Positions 1-6,599 are shown, numbered from the stretch's first letter. The stretch: DNA of 9,903 nt from Natronomonas sp. (GCA_007121575.1 SKKJ01000217.1:1-9903); one strand, 5' to 3'. Notes: generated from the sequence alone by a model not told the origin. Numbers and translations are program-made.

Positions 1-1125
1 CGCATGCGCCTCGACCAGCGGACCGACCGCGTCCGGGTCGGGATGGTGGTGATCGACGACGAGGATCGGGATATCGTACTGCGAAAGCGCACGATACGCA
101 GGGGTGTCCTCTTCGGTCGAGCCGTTATCGACCATGAAAAGCAGCGGGAGTCGCTGACCGTGACGTTCCTCGTCTTCGAGGGCGAAATTGAGATCTCGGG
201 TCACGTCTTCCATCTCATAGAACGGTGCCTTCGACGGTGAGCGTTTGAACAGATGCTGCGGCGCATCAGGGTCGGCGTGGACCTCCGAAATGAAGCTTTC
301 GACGGCGCGTTGTACCGGTAGCGCTGCACACATTCCGTCGCCGTCAGCGTGGTGGCGAACCCTGATCGGTCGCGATTCCAAAACGGCCGTTCGGAGCCGT
401 CGAGCGATATCTTCGAGGTCCTCGTGTAACTTCTCGAACGCCGGCCACTCGATGAGCGGGTCGGGGGTAGCCGGTTCAGCGCGTTCCTCGACAGTCGCGG
501 TGACACGCTCACGAACGTCGCGCTCGGCCCCGTCATCGAGTTGGGCGAGTTGCTCTACTTCGATCTGCGGCGCACCGTCGTGTGCATCGACAGTGCCGGT
601 TATTCGAACGATATCATCGAGTTCGATCTCGGGATACGCACGAACACCCGCCGCTTCGAACGCCGCACAGGGAACGATACCGGTCCCATCGAGAACGGAG
701 AAAACCGTCGGACCGGCGGTCTGTTTGATCTGGACGATATCGCCCTCGATGTGGACCGTTTCACCGGTTCGTCCGGCGAGATCGGCGATCTCGACGCGAT
801 CACCGTGGGCGACCGTCGTTAACTCGATGTTCTGAGGATCCATATCGACATCCTCGAAACCGAGATCGCCGTTTTCTCGGATTTCGACGAGTTCGACGAC
901 GATCTCGTCGCCGACGCTATATTCGCCGTCGAGCTTCGATTCGTGGACGAGTCCGGACACATGCTCGGAGAGGTCAACGAAGACGCCGTATTCAACGAGT
1001 CCGTTGACTGTCGCGAGATACAAAGCCCCTTCCTCGACGTCATCGAGGGTACAACCGGGAGCAAGATCGTAAACGACCCCCGAAGCGGGGTCGGTGCCGG
1101 CTTCGCCGGCGGTTGATGGAGTCAT
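1..1125 (-). CDS. DHH-family phosphoesterase with N-terminal S1/OB domains (RecJ-like), 3' part missing
   Basis: Reading the minus strand from the ATG at 1125 gives 375 open codons running off the left edge, so the C-terminal part (normally a DHHA1 substrate-binding domain) is not visible. Residues about 27-90 look like an S1 domain (NGLVEYGVFVDLSEHVSGL, then HES) and about 105-190 like a second OB-type nucleic-acid-binding fold. The DHH phosphoesterase domain follows: motif I is H258-H259-A-D261-G-D263, motif II is D333-N334, and motif III is D358-H359-H360-H361-P-D363. These Asp/His residues bind the catalytic metals in RecJ-type nucleases and related phosphodiesterases. The S1/OB plus DHH order points to a nucleic-acid substrate, likely a single-strand exonuclease, but whether DNA or RNA cannot be told. 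The start is supported by a TATA box 28 bases upstream, giving a leaderless mRNA. It is divergent from aIF2 gamma. Family is confident; exact substrate is inference. Confidence 0.88.
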   Translation of the reverse strand, partial: MTPSTAGEAGTDPASGVVYDLAPGCTLDDVEEGALYLATVNGLVEYGVFVDLSEHVSGLVHESKLDGEYSVGDEIVVELVEIRENGDLGFEDVDMDPQNIELTTVAHGDRVEIADLAGRTGETVHIEGDIVQIKQTAGPTVFSVLDGTGIVPCAAFEAAGVRAYPEIELDDIVRITGTVDAHDGAPQIEVEQLAQLDDGAERDVRERVTATVEERAEPATPDPLIEWPAFEKLHEDLEDIARRLRTAVLESRPIRVRHHADGDGMCAALPVQRAVESFISEVHADPDAPQHLFKRSPSKAPFYEMEDVTRDLNFALEDEERHGQRLPLLFMVDNGSTEEDTPAYRALSQYDIPILVVDHHHPDPDAVGPLVEAHA

Positions 1126-1144
1126 TGGATGGATTTGGGTACTG

Positions 1145-1161
1145 ACACGTTTTAAGCGTGT
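1145..1161. repeat. Inverted repeat ACACG-N7-CGTGT enclosing a TATA box
   Basis: Five-base arms at 1145-1149 and 1157-1161 are perfect complements, and the seven-base spacer is the TATA box of the minus-strand DHH gene. A homodimeric regulator bound here would block TBP. That is inference; the symmetry itself is directly visible. Confidence 0.45.
1150..1156 (-). promoter_or_regulatory. TATA box of the DHH phosphoesterase gene
   Basis: The minus strand reads CTTAAAA, centred 28 bases before the ATG at 1125. This is the spacing expected for a leaderless haloarchaeal transcript starting at or next to the start codon. The box is exactly the spacer of a perfect inverted repeat (1145-1161). Confidence 0.6.
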
Positions 1162-1180
1162 TGTATCTCGAACGGACGGT

Positions 1181-1212
1181 TAGCCAGAACGAGAGCGTCA
1201 ATAGCCAAAACG
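1181..1212 (+). repeat. Direct repeat TAGCCARAACG, two copies 21 bases apart
   Basis: Copies are at 1181-1191 (TAGCCAGAACG) and 1202-1212 (TAGCCAAAACG), differing at one base. The 21-base period equals two helical turns, so both copies face the same side of the DNA. The second copy ends 10 bases before the aIF2 gamma TATA box, an activator-like position. A regulatory role is inferred. Confidence 0.4.
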
Positions 1213-1222
1213 TGGAACAGTA

Positions 1223-1230
1223 GGTTTATC
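1223..1230 (+). promoter_or_regulatory. TATA box of the aIF2 gamma operon
   Basis: GGTTTATC lies about 38 bases before the ATG at 1264, predicting transcription start near 1252 and a leader of roughly a dozen bases. The purine-rich GGGGTGGAT at about 1238-1246 resembles a Shine-Dalgarno sequence but would lie upstream of the predicted transcription start, so it is probably not in the mRNA. Confidence 0.5.
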
Positions 1231-1263
1231 AGTCGCAGGGGTGGATATTCACGTCATTACTAA

Positions 1264-2493
1264 ATGACACAGAAACACCGACAACCGGAGGTGAATATCG
1301 GGCTGGTCGGCCACGTTGACCACGGGAAGACGACCCTCGTCGAGGCGCTCTCGGGAGAGAGGACGGATCAGCACTCCGAGGAGATGAAACGCGGCATCTC
1401 TATTCGCCTCGGTTACGCTGACGCGACGTTTCGGGAGTGTCCGGGGCTCGACGAACCCGAGCGATACACCGTCGAGGAAACCTGTCCGGACGGCTCCGAA
1501 AGCGATCATCTCCGGACGGTGTCGTTCGTCGACGCACCGGGACACGAGACGCTAATGGCGACGATGCTTTCGGGTGCCGCGATCATGGACGGGGCCGTAT
1601 TGGTCATCGCGGCCAACGAACCGGTTCCGCGCGCACAGACAGAAGAGCACCTGATGGCGCTCGATATCATCGGCATCGAGAACATCGTCATCGCACAGAA
1701 CAAGATCGATCTCGTCGACCGAGATCAAGCAGTCCGAAATTACGAACAGATCGAAGCGTTCGTGGAAGGGACGGTCGCAGAGGACGCACCGATCGTGCCG
1801 ATATCCGCTCAACAAGACGTCAATACTGATCTTCTGATCGGAACGATCGAATCGGAGATCCCCACGCCGGATCGAGATCCGGACGCTGACGCGCGGATGC
1901 AAGTCGCCCGTTCGTTCGATATCAATCGACCGGGAACGACGTGGGAGAATCTCACCGGTGGCGTCCTCGGCGGCTCGCTAACGCAAGGGCGGATCGCCGT
2001 CGACGACGAGATCGAGATCAAGCCCGGACGCGAAGTCGAAGAAGGCGGCAGTTCGGAGTATCAACCCGTCGAAACGACGATCCGGTCGTTACAGGCTGGC
2101 GGCGAGTTCGTCGACGAGGTCACGCCGGGCGGACTGTTGGGGGTCGGAACCGGGCTCGACCCATCGTTGACCAAAGGCGATGCGCTCGCCGGACAGGTCG
2201 CAGGACCGCCGGGATCGCTGCCACCGACCCGCGAAAGCTTCACGATGGACGTCGATCTGCTCGATCGCGTCGTCGGAGAGGAGGCGGACGAGATCGAGTC
2301 GATCACCACTGGAGAACCGCTGATGCTTACCGTCGGAACCGCCACGACGGTCGGTGCAGTTACGAGCGCTCGGGATGACGAGTGCGAGGTGCAACTCAAA
2401 CGCCCAGTCTGTGCGGCGGCAGGGGCGAAGATCGCGGTCAACCGACGCGTCGGCGCGCGCTGGCGGCTTATCGGCGTCGGAACGCTACGGTGA
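1264..2493 (+). CDS. eif2g: Translation initiation factor aIF2 subunit gamma (GTPase)
   Basis: The 409-residue product is the GTP-binding subunit of archaeal aIF2, which with the alpha and beta subunits delivers methionyl-initiator tRNA to the small ribosomal subunit. The GTPase motifs are all present: G1 GHVDHGKTT (16-24), switch 1 [12 protein letters not shown] (42-53), G3 DAPGHE (90-95), G4 NKID (146-149) and G5 SAQ (181-183). EF-Tu-like beta-barrel domains II and III follow from about residue 205 to the end. The zinc-knuckle region between switch 1 and G3 keeps only two of the usual four cysteines (C59, C74), so zinc binding is doubtful. The ATG is the first after the TATA box and the N-terminus aligns with the family. 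The stop overlaps the next start in TGATG, suggesting translational coupling. Confidence 0.98.
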   Translation: MTQKHRQPEVNIGLVGHVDHGKTTLVEALSGERTDQHSEEMKRGISIRLGYADATFRECPGLDEPERYTVEETCPDGSESDHLRTVSFVDAPGHETLMATMLSGAAIMDGAVLVIAANEPVPRAQTEEHLMALDIIGIENIVIAQNKIDLVDRDQAVRNYEQIEAFVEGTVAEDAPIVPISAQQDVNTDLLIGTIESEIPTPDRDPDADARMQVARSFDINRPGTTWENLTGGVLGGSLTQGRIAVDDEIEIKPGREVEEGGSSEYQPVETTIRSLQAGGEFVDEVTPGGLLGVGTGLDPSLTKGDALAGQVAGPPGSLPPTRESFTMDVDLLDRVVGEEADEIESITTGEPLMLTVGTATTVGAVTSARDDECEVQLKRPVCAAAGAKIAVNRRVGARWRLIGVGTLR

Positions 2494-2867
2494 TGCGCGT
2501 GGTACTCGACACGAACGCGCTGATGGCACCGGTCGAAGTCGGTGTTCGAACGTTCGAGGAACTCGATCGACTCCTCGGCGAATACGAGCCGCTCGTTCCC
2601 GAGGCGGTCCTCGAGGAACTCGACCGACTTGCGGGGGGTGCTGGCGAAGCGGCGACGGCCGCGAGCGTCGGTGCTGATCTCGCGCGACGAGAATGTGAGA
2701 CGGTTACGCATGAGTCGGCGTATGCCGACGATGCGGTGATCGAAATCGGGCGAACGGTCGAGTACGCGGTCACGAGCGATATGCCGCTTCGAAAGCGGCT
2801 CTTAGAAGCGAACGTTCCCGTAATCTGTTTACGCGGGCGAACCAAATTCGAAATCACAGAACCATAA
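2493..2867 (+). CDS. PIN-domain protein (Fcf1/VapC-like putative ribonuclease)
   Basis: This 124-residue single-domain protein begins [11 protein letters not shown], the hallmark of PIN nucleases. The likely metal-binding acidic set is D6, E41 or E42, D79 or D80 and D96 (in VTSDMPLRKRLLE). PIN domains cleave RNA with divalent metal ions; a single PIN protein at this position is frequent in archaeal genomes. There is no adjacent small antitoxin gene, so this does not look like a VapBC toxin. The neighbourhood of translation factor, polymerase and ribosomal genes suggests rRNA or other housekeeping RNA processing, which is inference. The ATG overlaps the aIF2 gamma stop by one base; an upstream in-frame start near 2382 lies inside aIF2 gamma and is unlikely because the PIN fold starts at this ATG. 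Confidence 0.9.
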   Translation: MRVVLDTNALMAPVEVGVRTFEELDRLLGEYEPLVPEAVLEELDRLAGGAGEAATAASVGADLARRECETVTHESAYADDAVIEIGRTVEYAVTSDMPLRKRLLEANVPVICLRGRTKFEITEP

Positions 2868-2868
2868 C

Positions 2869-3438
2869 ATGTACAAACGGGTCCGACTCAAAGATACGGT
2901 TGAGGTCCCTCCCAGACACCTCGCGGACGTATCGCCACAGCTTGTCAAGCGGTTGTTACAGGACAAACTCGAAGGACAGATGGACGAAGGCGTCGGCAGC
3001 GTCGTCTCGGTAACGGAAGTTCACGATATCGGTGACGGCGCGGTGTTACCGAATCGACCGGGCGTCTACTACAGGGCCGAATTCGACGCGATCACGTTCG
3101 ATCCACAGATGCAGGAAGTCGTCGACGGGGAGGTCGTCGAAGTCGTTAATTTCGGCGCATTCGTCGGAATCGGTCCGGTCGATGGGCTGTTACACGTCTC
3201 ACAGATCTCCGATGAGTATCTCGCCTTCGACGACGAGAACCAGCAACTCGCATCGCGGGATTCGAACCGTGTGTTGAGCGTCGGCGATTCGGTCCGAGCG
3301 CGGATCGTGACGAAAAGCATCGATGAGCGAAATCCACGGGATTCGAAGATCGGCCTGACGGCGAAGCAACCGGGACTCGGAAAGCACGGGTGGCTCAAAG
3401 AGGAGCGGCAGCGTCGCGAGGCGCAGGCGGGTGATTAG
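2869..3438 (+). CDS. rpoE1: DNA-directed RNA polymerase subunit Rpo7 (RpoE')
   Basis: The 189-residue product is the larger subunit of the Rpo4/Rpo7 stalk, homologous to eukaryotic Rpb7. The stalk assists promoter opening and binds the emerging transcript. The N-terminal tip domain begins MYKRVRLKDTVEVPP and spans residues 1 to about 80. An S1/OB RNA-binding domain covers about 85-168, with its core around EVVEVVNFGAFVGIGPVDGL (88-107) and HVSQISDEY. The tail is charged. Length matches archaeal Rpo7. The start lies one base after the PIN stop, and the stop abuts the Spt4 ATG with no gap, so the genes are surely cotranscribed. The partner Rpo4 (rpoF) is not in this window. Confidence 0.97.
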   Translation: MYKRVRLKDTVEVPPRHLADVSPQLVKRLLQDKLEGQMDEGVGSVVSVTEVHDIGDGAVLPNRPGVYYRAEFDAITFDPQMQEVVDGEVVEVVNFGAFVGIGPVDGLLHVSQISDEYLAFDDENQQLASRDSNRVLSVGDSVRARIVTKSIDERNPRDSKIGLTAKQPGLGKHGWLKEERQRREAQAGD

Positions 3439-3636
3439 ATGGCGAGCCGACTGGTGTGCCGTGAGTGCCATCGCGTGCTCGAAGTCGAAGGCGACGAACA
3501 ATGTCCGGTCTGTGGGTCGAACTCGCTGACGGAAGATTGGGCAGGGTACGTCGTTATCGCACATCCCGAAGAGAGTCGAATCGCCGAAGCGATGGGGATC
3601 ACGGAGGCCGGTCGGTACGCGCTGAAGGTTCGCTGA
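3439..3636 (+). CDS. spt4: Transcription elongation factor Spt4 (RpoE'')
   Basis: The 65-residue protein is the zinc-binding partner of Spt5 (NusG family). The Spt4/5 dimer closes over the polymerase cleft and promotes processive elongation. A four-cysteine zinc ribbon is visible: C7 and C10 (CREC), C22 and C25 (CPVC). The C-terminal half carries the NGN-contact strand around YVVIAHPEESRIAEAMGI. Length is normal for archaeal Spt4. The ATG directly follows the Rpo7 TAG. GGGTGAT just upstream (3429-3435) matches the haloarchaeal anti-Shine-Dalgarno core but sits only three bases from the ATG, so coupling to upstream translation is as likely. Spt5 is not in this window. Confidence 0.96.
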   Translation: MASRLVCRECHRVLEVEGDEQCPVCGSNSLTEDWAGYVVIAHPEESRIAEAMGITEAGRYALKVR

Positions 3637-3637
3637 G

Positions 3638-4183
3638 ATGTCGACGATACTCGCAAAGCTCCCGACAGCGATGCGTGAGGATCTCAAAGAGCCGCTTGGA
3701 GAAATTTACACAGATCCCGAGAAGTTACTTGCCGTCGCAGGCGAACCGATCATCGCCGTCGGCGACATGGTTACATACCACATCCTTGAGGCGAACCACC
3801 GCCCAGACGTAGCGATTATCGACGGCAAAACAAAGCGCGAGCGTGTCGACCCGAAAGTGTTAGACACGATCGAAGGATTCGATGAACGGATCGAAGTCGT
3901 CAATCCACAATCGACGATCACCGACGATCTGTTAGAAGCGCTCGCGGTTGCCGTTAGACAGTCACCGGTACACTCGACGGTGATCGTCGTCGATGGCGAA
4001 GAAGACCTCGCCTCGCTGCCGGCCGTGCTTGCCGCTCCCGAAGGCGGATCCGTCGTCTACGGCCAACCGAACGAAGGGATGGTCCTCGTTCCGATCAACG
4101 ACGCGACGCGAGAGCGCTGTCGAACACTCATCGAACGTATGCAAAGCGATCCCGAGCGGATCGACGAAATCCTCTCGTCGTAG
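3638..4183 (+). CDS. GTP-dependent dephospho-CoA kinase (DUF359 family)
   Basis: The 181-residue product matches the archaeal DUF359/UPF0218 family, whose characterised Thermococcus member phosphorylates the 3' hydroxyl of dephospho-CoA using GTP, the last step of archaeal coenzyme A synthesis. It is unrelated to bacterial CoaE. Family signatures visible are VGDMVTYHIL (41-50), DGKTKRE (62-68), VVDGEEDLASLP (117-128) and YGQPNEGMVLV (141-151). The Asp residues in the GDMV and VVDGEED segments are the likely metal/substrate acids. It follows the Spt4 stop by one base and ends the first operon block; its stop is followed at once by a T-run that also forms the next promoter. The enzyme assignment rests on family resemblance. 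Confidence 0.9.
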   Translation: MSTILAKLPTAMREDLKEPLGEIYTDPEKLLAVAGEPIIAVGDMVTYHILEANHRPDVAIIDGKTKRERVDPKVLDTIEGFDERIEVVNPQSTITDDLLEALAVAVRQSPVHSTVIVVDGEEDLASLPAVLAAPEGGSVVYGQPNEGMVLVPINDATRERCRTLIERMQSDPERIDEILSS

Positions 4184-4186
4184 GGC

Positions 4187-4194
4187 TTTTTATC
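4187..4194 (+). promoter_or_regulatory. TATA box of the small membrane protein gene, overlapping a T-run
   Basis: TTTTTATC lies about 25 bases before the ATG at 4215, the spacing of a leaderless promoter. The same five-T run lies three bases after the preceding stop codon and could also serve as a transcription terminator of the upstream operon, since archaeal termination often needs only a T-tract. Confidence 0.55.
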
Positions 4195-4214
4195 CACGGC
4201 ATCGACCGGACGGT

Positions 4215-4415
4215 ATGGCTATCGATCGCGAATGGATCCGCGAGTATTGGCCGTTTCTCATCGGCGTTGCGATTATCGTCGTCGGAAACAGCTATCTCTA
4301 CATATTACAAAATGACGATTGGGTGCCGGGGGGACCGCCGTTTGTTATCGCCGTCGTCGTCGTCATCGCCATCGAGATCGGGCGGTCGCTGTATCGTCGG
4401 TTTGGCCAATCGTAA
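4215..4415 (+). CDS. Small two-helix membrane protein of unknown function
   Basis: I do not recognise this 66-residue protein. It begins MAIDREWIREYWPFLIG and has two hydrophobic segments, about 12-31 and 42-56, joined by a short polar/Gly-Pro loop (QNDDWVPGGPP). The tail is basic (RSLYRRFGQS), which by the positive-inside rule suggests a hairpin with a cytoplasmic C-terminus. No catalytic motif or signal peptide is apparent. A leaderless TATA box at 4187-4194 supports this ATG and argues against the longer in-frame reading starting inside the kinase gene. It sits alone between two translation/transcription operon blocks with gaps of 31 and 72 bases. That it is a gene is fairly sure; any function is open. 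Confidence 0.75.
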   Translation: MAIDREWIREYWPFLIGVAIIVVGNSYLYILQNDDWVPGGPPFVIAVVVVIAIEIGRSLYRRFGQS

Positions 4416-4447
4416 CCGCGTAGAAGACTTGTTCACGGCTTCGAAAT

Positions 4448-4456
4448 CCTTTTAGG
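4448..4456 (+). promoter_or_regulatory. TATA box of the S24e-S27ae-Kae1 operon
   Basis: CCTTTTAGG lies about 36 bases before the ATG at 4488, preceded by a purine-rich CGAAAT (4442-4447) in the position of a BRE. The predicted leader is around 8-10 bases. The same CTTTTAGG string recurs before hisS. Confidence 0.55.
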
Positions 4457-4487
4457 TGTTTCGGGGAAACTTCAACCCAACGTAACC

Positions 4488-4805
4488 ATGGAAGTCGAAA
4501 TCATTGACGAGGAGGAAAATCCGATGTTACACCGGACCGATGTCCGGTTCCAGTTGACCCACGAAGAGGCGACACCGTCGCGTCTGTCTGTTCGGGATTC
4601 GCTCGCTGCGAAACTGAACAAAGACGCCGGCGAAGTCGTCGTGCGAAAGCTCGATACCAAATACGGCATGCGAAAGACCGTGGGCTACGCGAAGGTCTAC
4701 GATGACGCCGAACACGCCAAGGCAGTCGAACAGCGCTACGCGCTCGAACGAAACAAGATCGCAACCGAAGAAGGTGGCGAAGAGCCCGAGCCAGAGGAAG
4801 CATAA
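4488..4805 (+). CDS. rps24e: 30S ribosomal protein S24e
   Basis: The 105-residue product is S24e, an archaeal/eukaryotic small-subunit ribosomal protein. It begins MEVEIIDEEENPMLHRTDV and contains the family's TPSRLSVRDSLAAKLN region (about 30-45) and the basic VRKLDTKYGMRKTVGYAKVYD strand region (52-72). The C-terminal tail is strongly acidic (EEGGEEPEPEEA), as is usual for haloarchaeal versions. Length is normal. The ATG is supported by a promoter 36 bases upstream. Its TAA is followed immediately by the S27ae ATG. Confidence 0.97.
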   Translation: MEVEIIDEEENPMLHRTDVRFQLTHEEATPSRLSVRDSLAAKLNKDAGEVVVRKLDTKYGMRKTVGYAKVYDDAEHAKAVEQRYALERNKIATEEGGEEPEPEEA

Positions 4806-4940
4806 ATGCCACGCTATGAGCTTTACAACGAGGACGGGACGACCGACCGCCAGCAGTGTCCACGCTGCGGCGATACGTTCCTCGGCGAGTACGGCGACCG
4901 CAGACACTGCGGGAAGTGCAGCTACACCGAGTACCTGTAG
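4806..4940 (+). CDS. rps27ae: 30S ribosomal protein S27ae (short zinc-ribbon protein)
   Basis: A 44-codon reading frame, MPRYELYNEDGTTDRQQ onward to TEYL, sits exactly between S24e and Kae1-Bud32. It has the four-cysteine zinc ribbon of archaeal S27ae: C18 and C21 (CPRC), C35 and C38 (CGKC), with GDTFLGEYGDRRH between them. It corresponds to the ribosomal half of the eukaryotic ubiquitin-S27a fusion; archaea encode it without ubiquitin. The size is normal for haloarchaea. Its ATG follows the S24e TAA with no gap, and GAGGAAG at about 4795-4801 can act as a ribosome binding site. It is easily missed in automated annotation because of its length. Confidence 0.96.
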   Translation: MPRYELYNEDGTTDRQQCPRCGDTFLGEYGDRRHCGKCSYTEYL

Positions 4941-4943
4941 GCC

Positions 4944-6557
4944 GTGACGCGCGTCCTCGCAATCGAGGGGACCGCGTGGTGTGCGAGCGCGGCCGTCTTC
5001 GATTCGACGGCCGATGACGTATTCATTCGTTCCGATGCCTACCAGCCAGACAGCGGTGGCATTCACCCACGCGAGGCCGCAGAGCACATGCGGAGTGCGA
5101 TTCCGTCGGTCGTCGATTCGGTCCTCGAAGAGGTCGAATCAGCATACGGCGATCCCATCGACGCGCTCGACGCCATCGCGTTTTCACGAGGGCCGGGGCT
5201 CGGGCCGTGTCTCCGTATCGTCGGAACCGCGGCACGGGCGCTCTCTGGTGCGCTTGATCTCCCGCTCGTCGGCGTCAACCACATGATCGCACATCTCGAA
5301 ATCGGCCGCCATCGGTCGAAATTCGATGATCCGATCTGTCTGAACGCCTCCGGCGCGAACGCGCACGTGTTGGGATATCACGACGGCCGCTATCGGGTAC
5401 TGGGGGAAACGATGGATACGGGCGTCGGGAACGCCCTGGACAAGTTTACTCGTCACGTCGGATGGACGCATCCGGGCGGGCCGAAAGTCGAAGCTCACGC
5501 CGCTGATGGTGAATACGTCGAACTCCCGTACGTCGTCAAAGGGATGGACTTCTCGTTTTCGGGCATCACGTCCGCGGCGAAAGCGGCGTACGATGAGGGC
5601 GTCCCGGTCGAAGATATCTGCCGTGGACTCGAAGAGACGGTGTTCGCGATGCTCACCGAAGTGAGCGAGCGGGCGCTTTCGCTGACCGGCGCGGACGAAC
5701 TCGTATTGGGTGGTGGAGTCGGGCAAAACAGCCGGCTTCGGGAGATGTTGGAGCTAATGTGTGAGGAGCGCGGCGCGTCGTTTTACGCGCCGGAAGCGCG
5801 GTTCCTTCGAGATAACGCCGGGATGATCGCGGTGTTGGGTGCCACGATGTACGAGGCGGACGATACGATACCAATCACCGATTCGAAAGTGCTGCCGAAC
5901 TTCCGTCCCGACGACGTCGACGTGACGTGGCGTTCTACCGACTCGGCCGTTCGAACGGTCTCCGAAAGCGACCGTGAGACCGAACGCGCCCAAGGCGCGG
6001 AGGCGCTCGTCGAACTCGAAGCCGAAGCAAAGCGGGTATATAAGCGTCGACAGTCGAAGGCGTATCGACACCCAGAACTCGATCGGCGGCTTCGAGAGCG
6101 GCGAACCCGTTCGGAAGCGCGGCTGACGAGCGAAGCTCGGCGGCTCGGCGTCTCGACGCCGGTCGTCTTCGATATCGATCCGACTCGCGGTCGACTCGAA
6201 TTCGAATACGTCGGCGAGTCGGATCTCGGGGAAGCGATCACGGTACCGAGGGTCCGAGACGTTGGCCAACAACTCGCCCGCTGTCACGACGCGGGGTTCG
6301 TTCACGGCGATCCAACGCCACGAAACGTTCGTGTCTCGGACTGTCGTACGTGGCTCATCGATTTCGGGTTGGGATACTACACCGACGATATCGAAGACTA
6401 CGCGATGGACCTCCACGTGTTCGAAGGCGCACTCGGAGGAACGGTTTCGAATGCGGGCGAGCTGATCGACGCCTTCGAGAGCGCGTACGAAGAGGCGGGC
6501 GACGAACGCGTCCTCGAGCAGCTTCGAGAGATCGAGCGTCGCGGGCGCTATCAGTGA
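4944..6557 (+). CDS. kae1: Kae1-Bud32 fusion, KEOPS complex tRNA t6A synthase subunit and kinase
   Basis: The 537-residue product fuses two KEOPS subunits that make N6-threonylcarbamoyladenosine at position 37 of ANN-decoding tRNAs. Residues 1 to about 325 are Kae1 (TsaD/ASKHA fold): the metal-binding NHMIAH motif has H113 and H117, D290 is the third ligand (RDNAGM), and the nucleotide-binding turns are SRGPGLGPCLR (81-91) and LGGGVGQNSRL (255-265). Residues about 350-537 are Bud32, a small RIO-like kinase/ATPase: GAEA (351-354), K367 in the VYKRR segment, YRHPELD (374-380), catalytic HGD (454-456) with N461, and DFG (473-475). The linker around 328-349 is charged. Translation starts at GTG three bases after the S27ae stop. 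Fusion of the two genes is common in euryarchaea. Pcc1 and Cgi121 are not in this window. Confidence 0.97.
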   Translation: MTRVLAIEGTAWCASAAVFDSTADDVFIRSDAYQPDSGGIHPREAAEHMRSAIPSVVDSVLEEVESAYGDPIDALDAIAFSRGPGLGPCLRIVGTAARALSGALDLPLVGVNHMIAHLEIGRHRSKFDDPICLNASGANAHVLGYHDGRYRVLGETMDTGVGNALDKFTRHVGWTHPGGPKVEAHAADGEYVELPYVVKGMDFSFSGITSAAKAAYDEGVPVEDICRGLEETVFAMLTEVSERALSLTGADELVLGGGVGQNSRLREMLELMCEERGASFYAPEARFLRDNAGMIAVLGATMYEADDTIPITDSKVLPNFRPDDVDVTWRSTDSAVRTVSESDRETERAQGAEALVELEAEAKRVYKRRQSKAYRHPELDRRLRERRTRSEARLTSEARRLGVSTPVVFDIDPTRGRLEFEYVGESDLGEAITVPRVRDVGQQLARCHDAGFVHGDPTPRNVRVSDCRTWLIDFGLGYYTDDIEDYAMDLHVFEGALGGTVSNAGELIDAFESAYEEAGDERVLEQLREIERRGRYQ

Positions 6558-6591
6558 GTACGGGTGCGAAAGTGACCGTTCCGAAGGGAAT

Positions 6592-6599
6592 GCTTATAA
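6592..6599 (+). promoter_or_regulatory. TATA box of the DUF5808-like gene
   Basis: GCTTATAA is centred about 28 bases before the ATG at 6625 and is preceded by purine-rich CGAAGGGAAT. This is one of the clearest promoters in the window and implies a leaderless mRNA. It rules out the alternative TTG start at 6601, which would lie upstream of the transcription start. Confidence 0.65.

Noticed and set aside
2061..2711. Minus-strand open frame (216 residues) across aIF2 gamma and the PIN gene
   Set aside because: It is a shadow of two genes with solid family motifs; its composition is Arg/Ser/Pro-rich and it has no promoter.
2493..2867. PIN protein as a VapC toxin
   Set aside because: No small antitoxin frame is adjacent; both neighbours are housekeeping genes in a tightly packed operon.
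4527..5087. Minus-strand frame (186 residues) with hydrophobic stretches opposite S24e, S27ae and the Kae1 start
   Set aside because: The apparent hydrophobicity comes from reading acidic/charged codons on the opposite strand. Three firmly identified genes occupy the plus strand.
5754..6416. Long minus-strand open frame (220 residues) opposite kae1-bud32
   Set aside because: It lies antisense to a certain gene, lacks recognisable motifs or a promoter, and is the kind of shadow frame expected opposite GC-rich acidic coding sequence.
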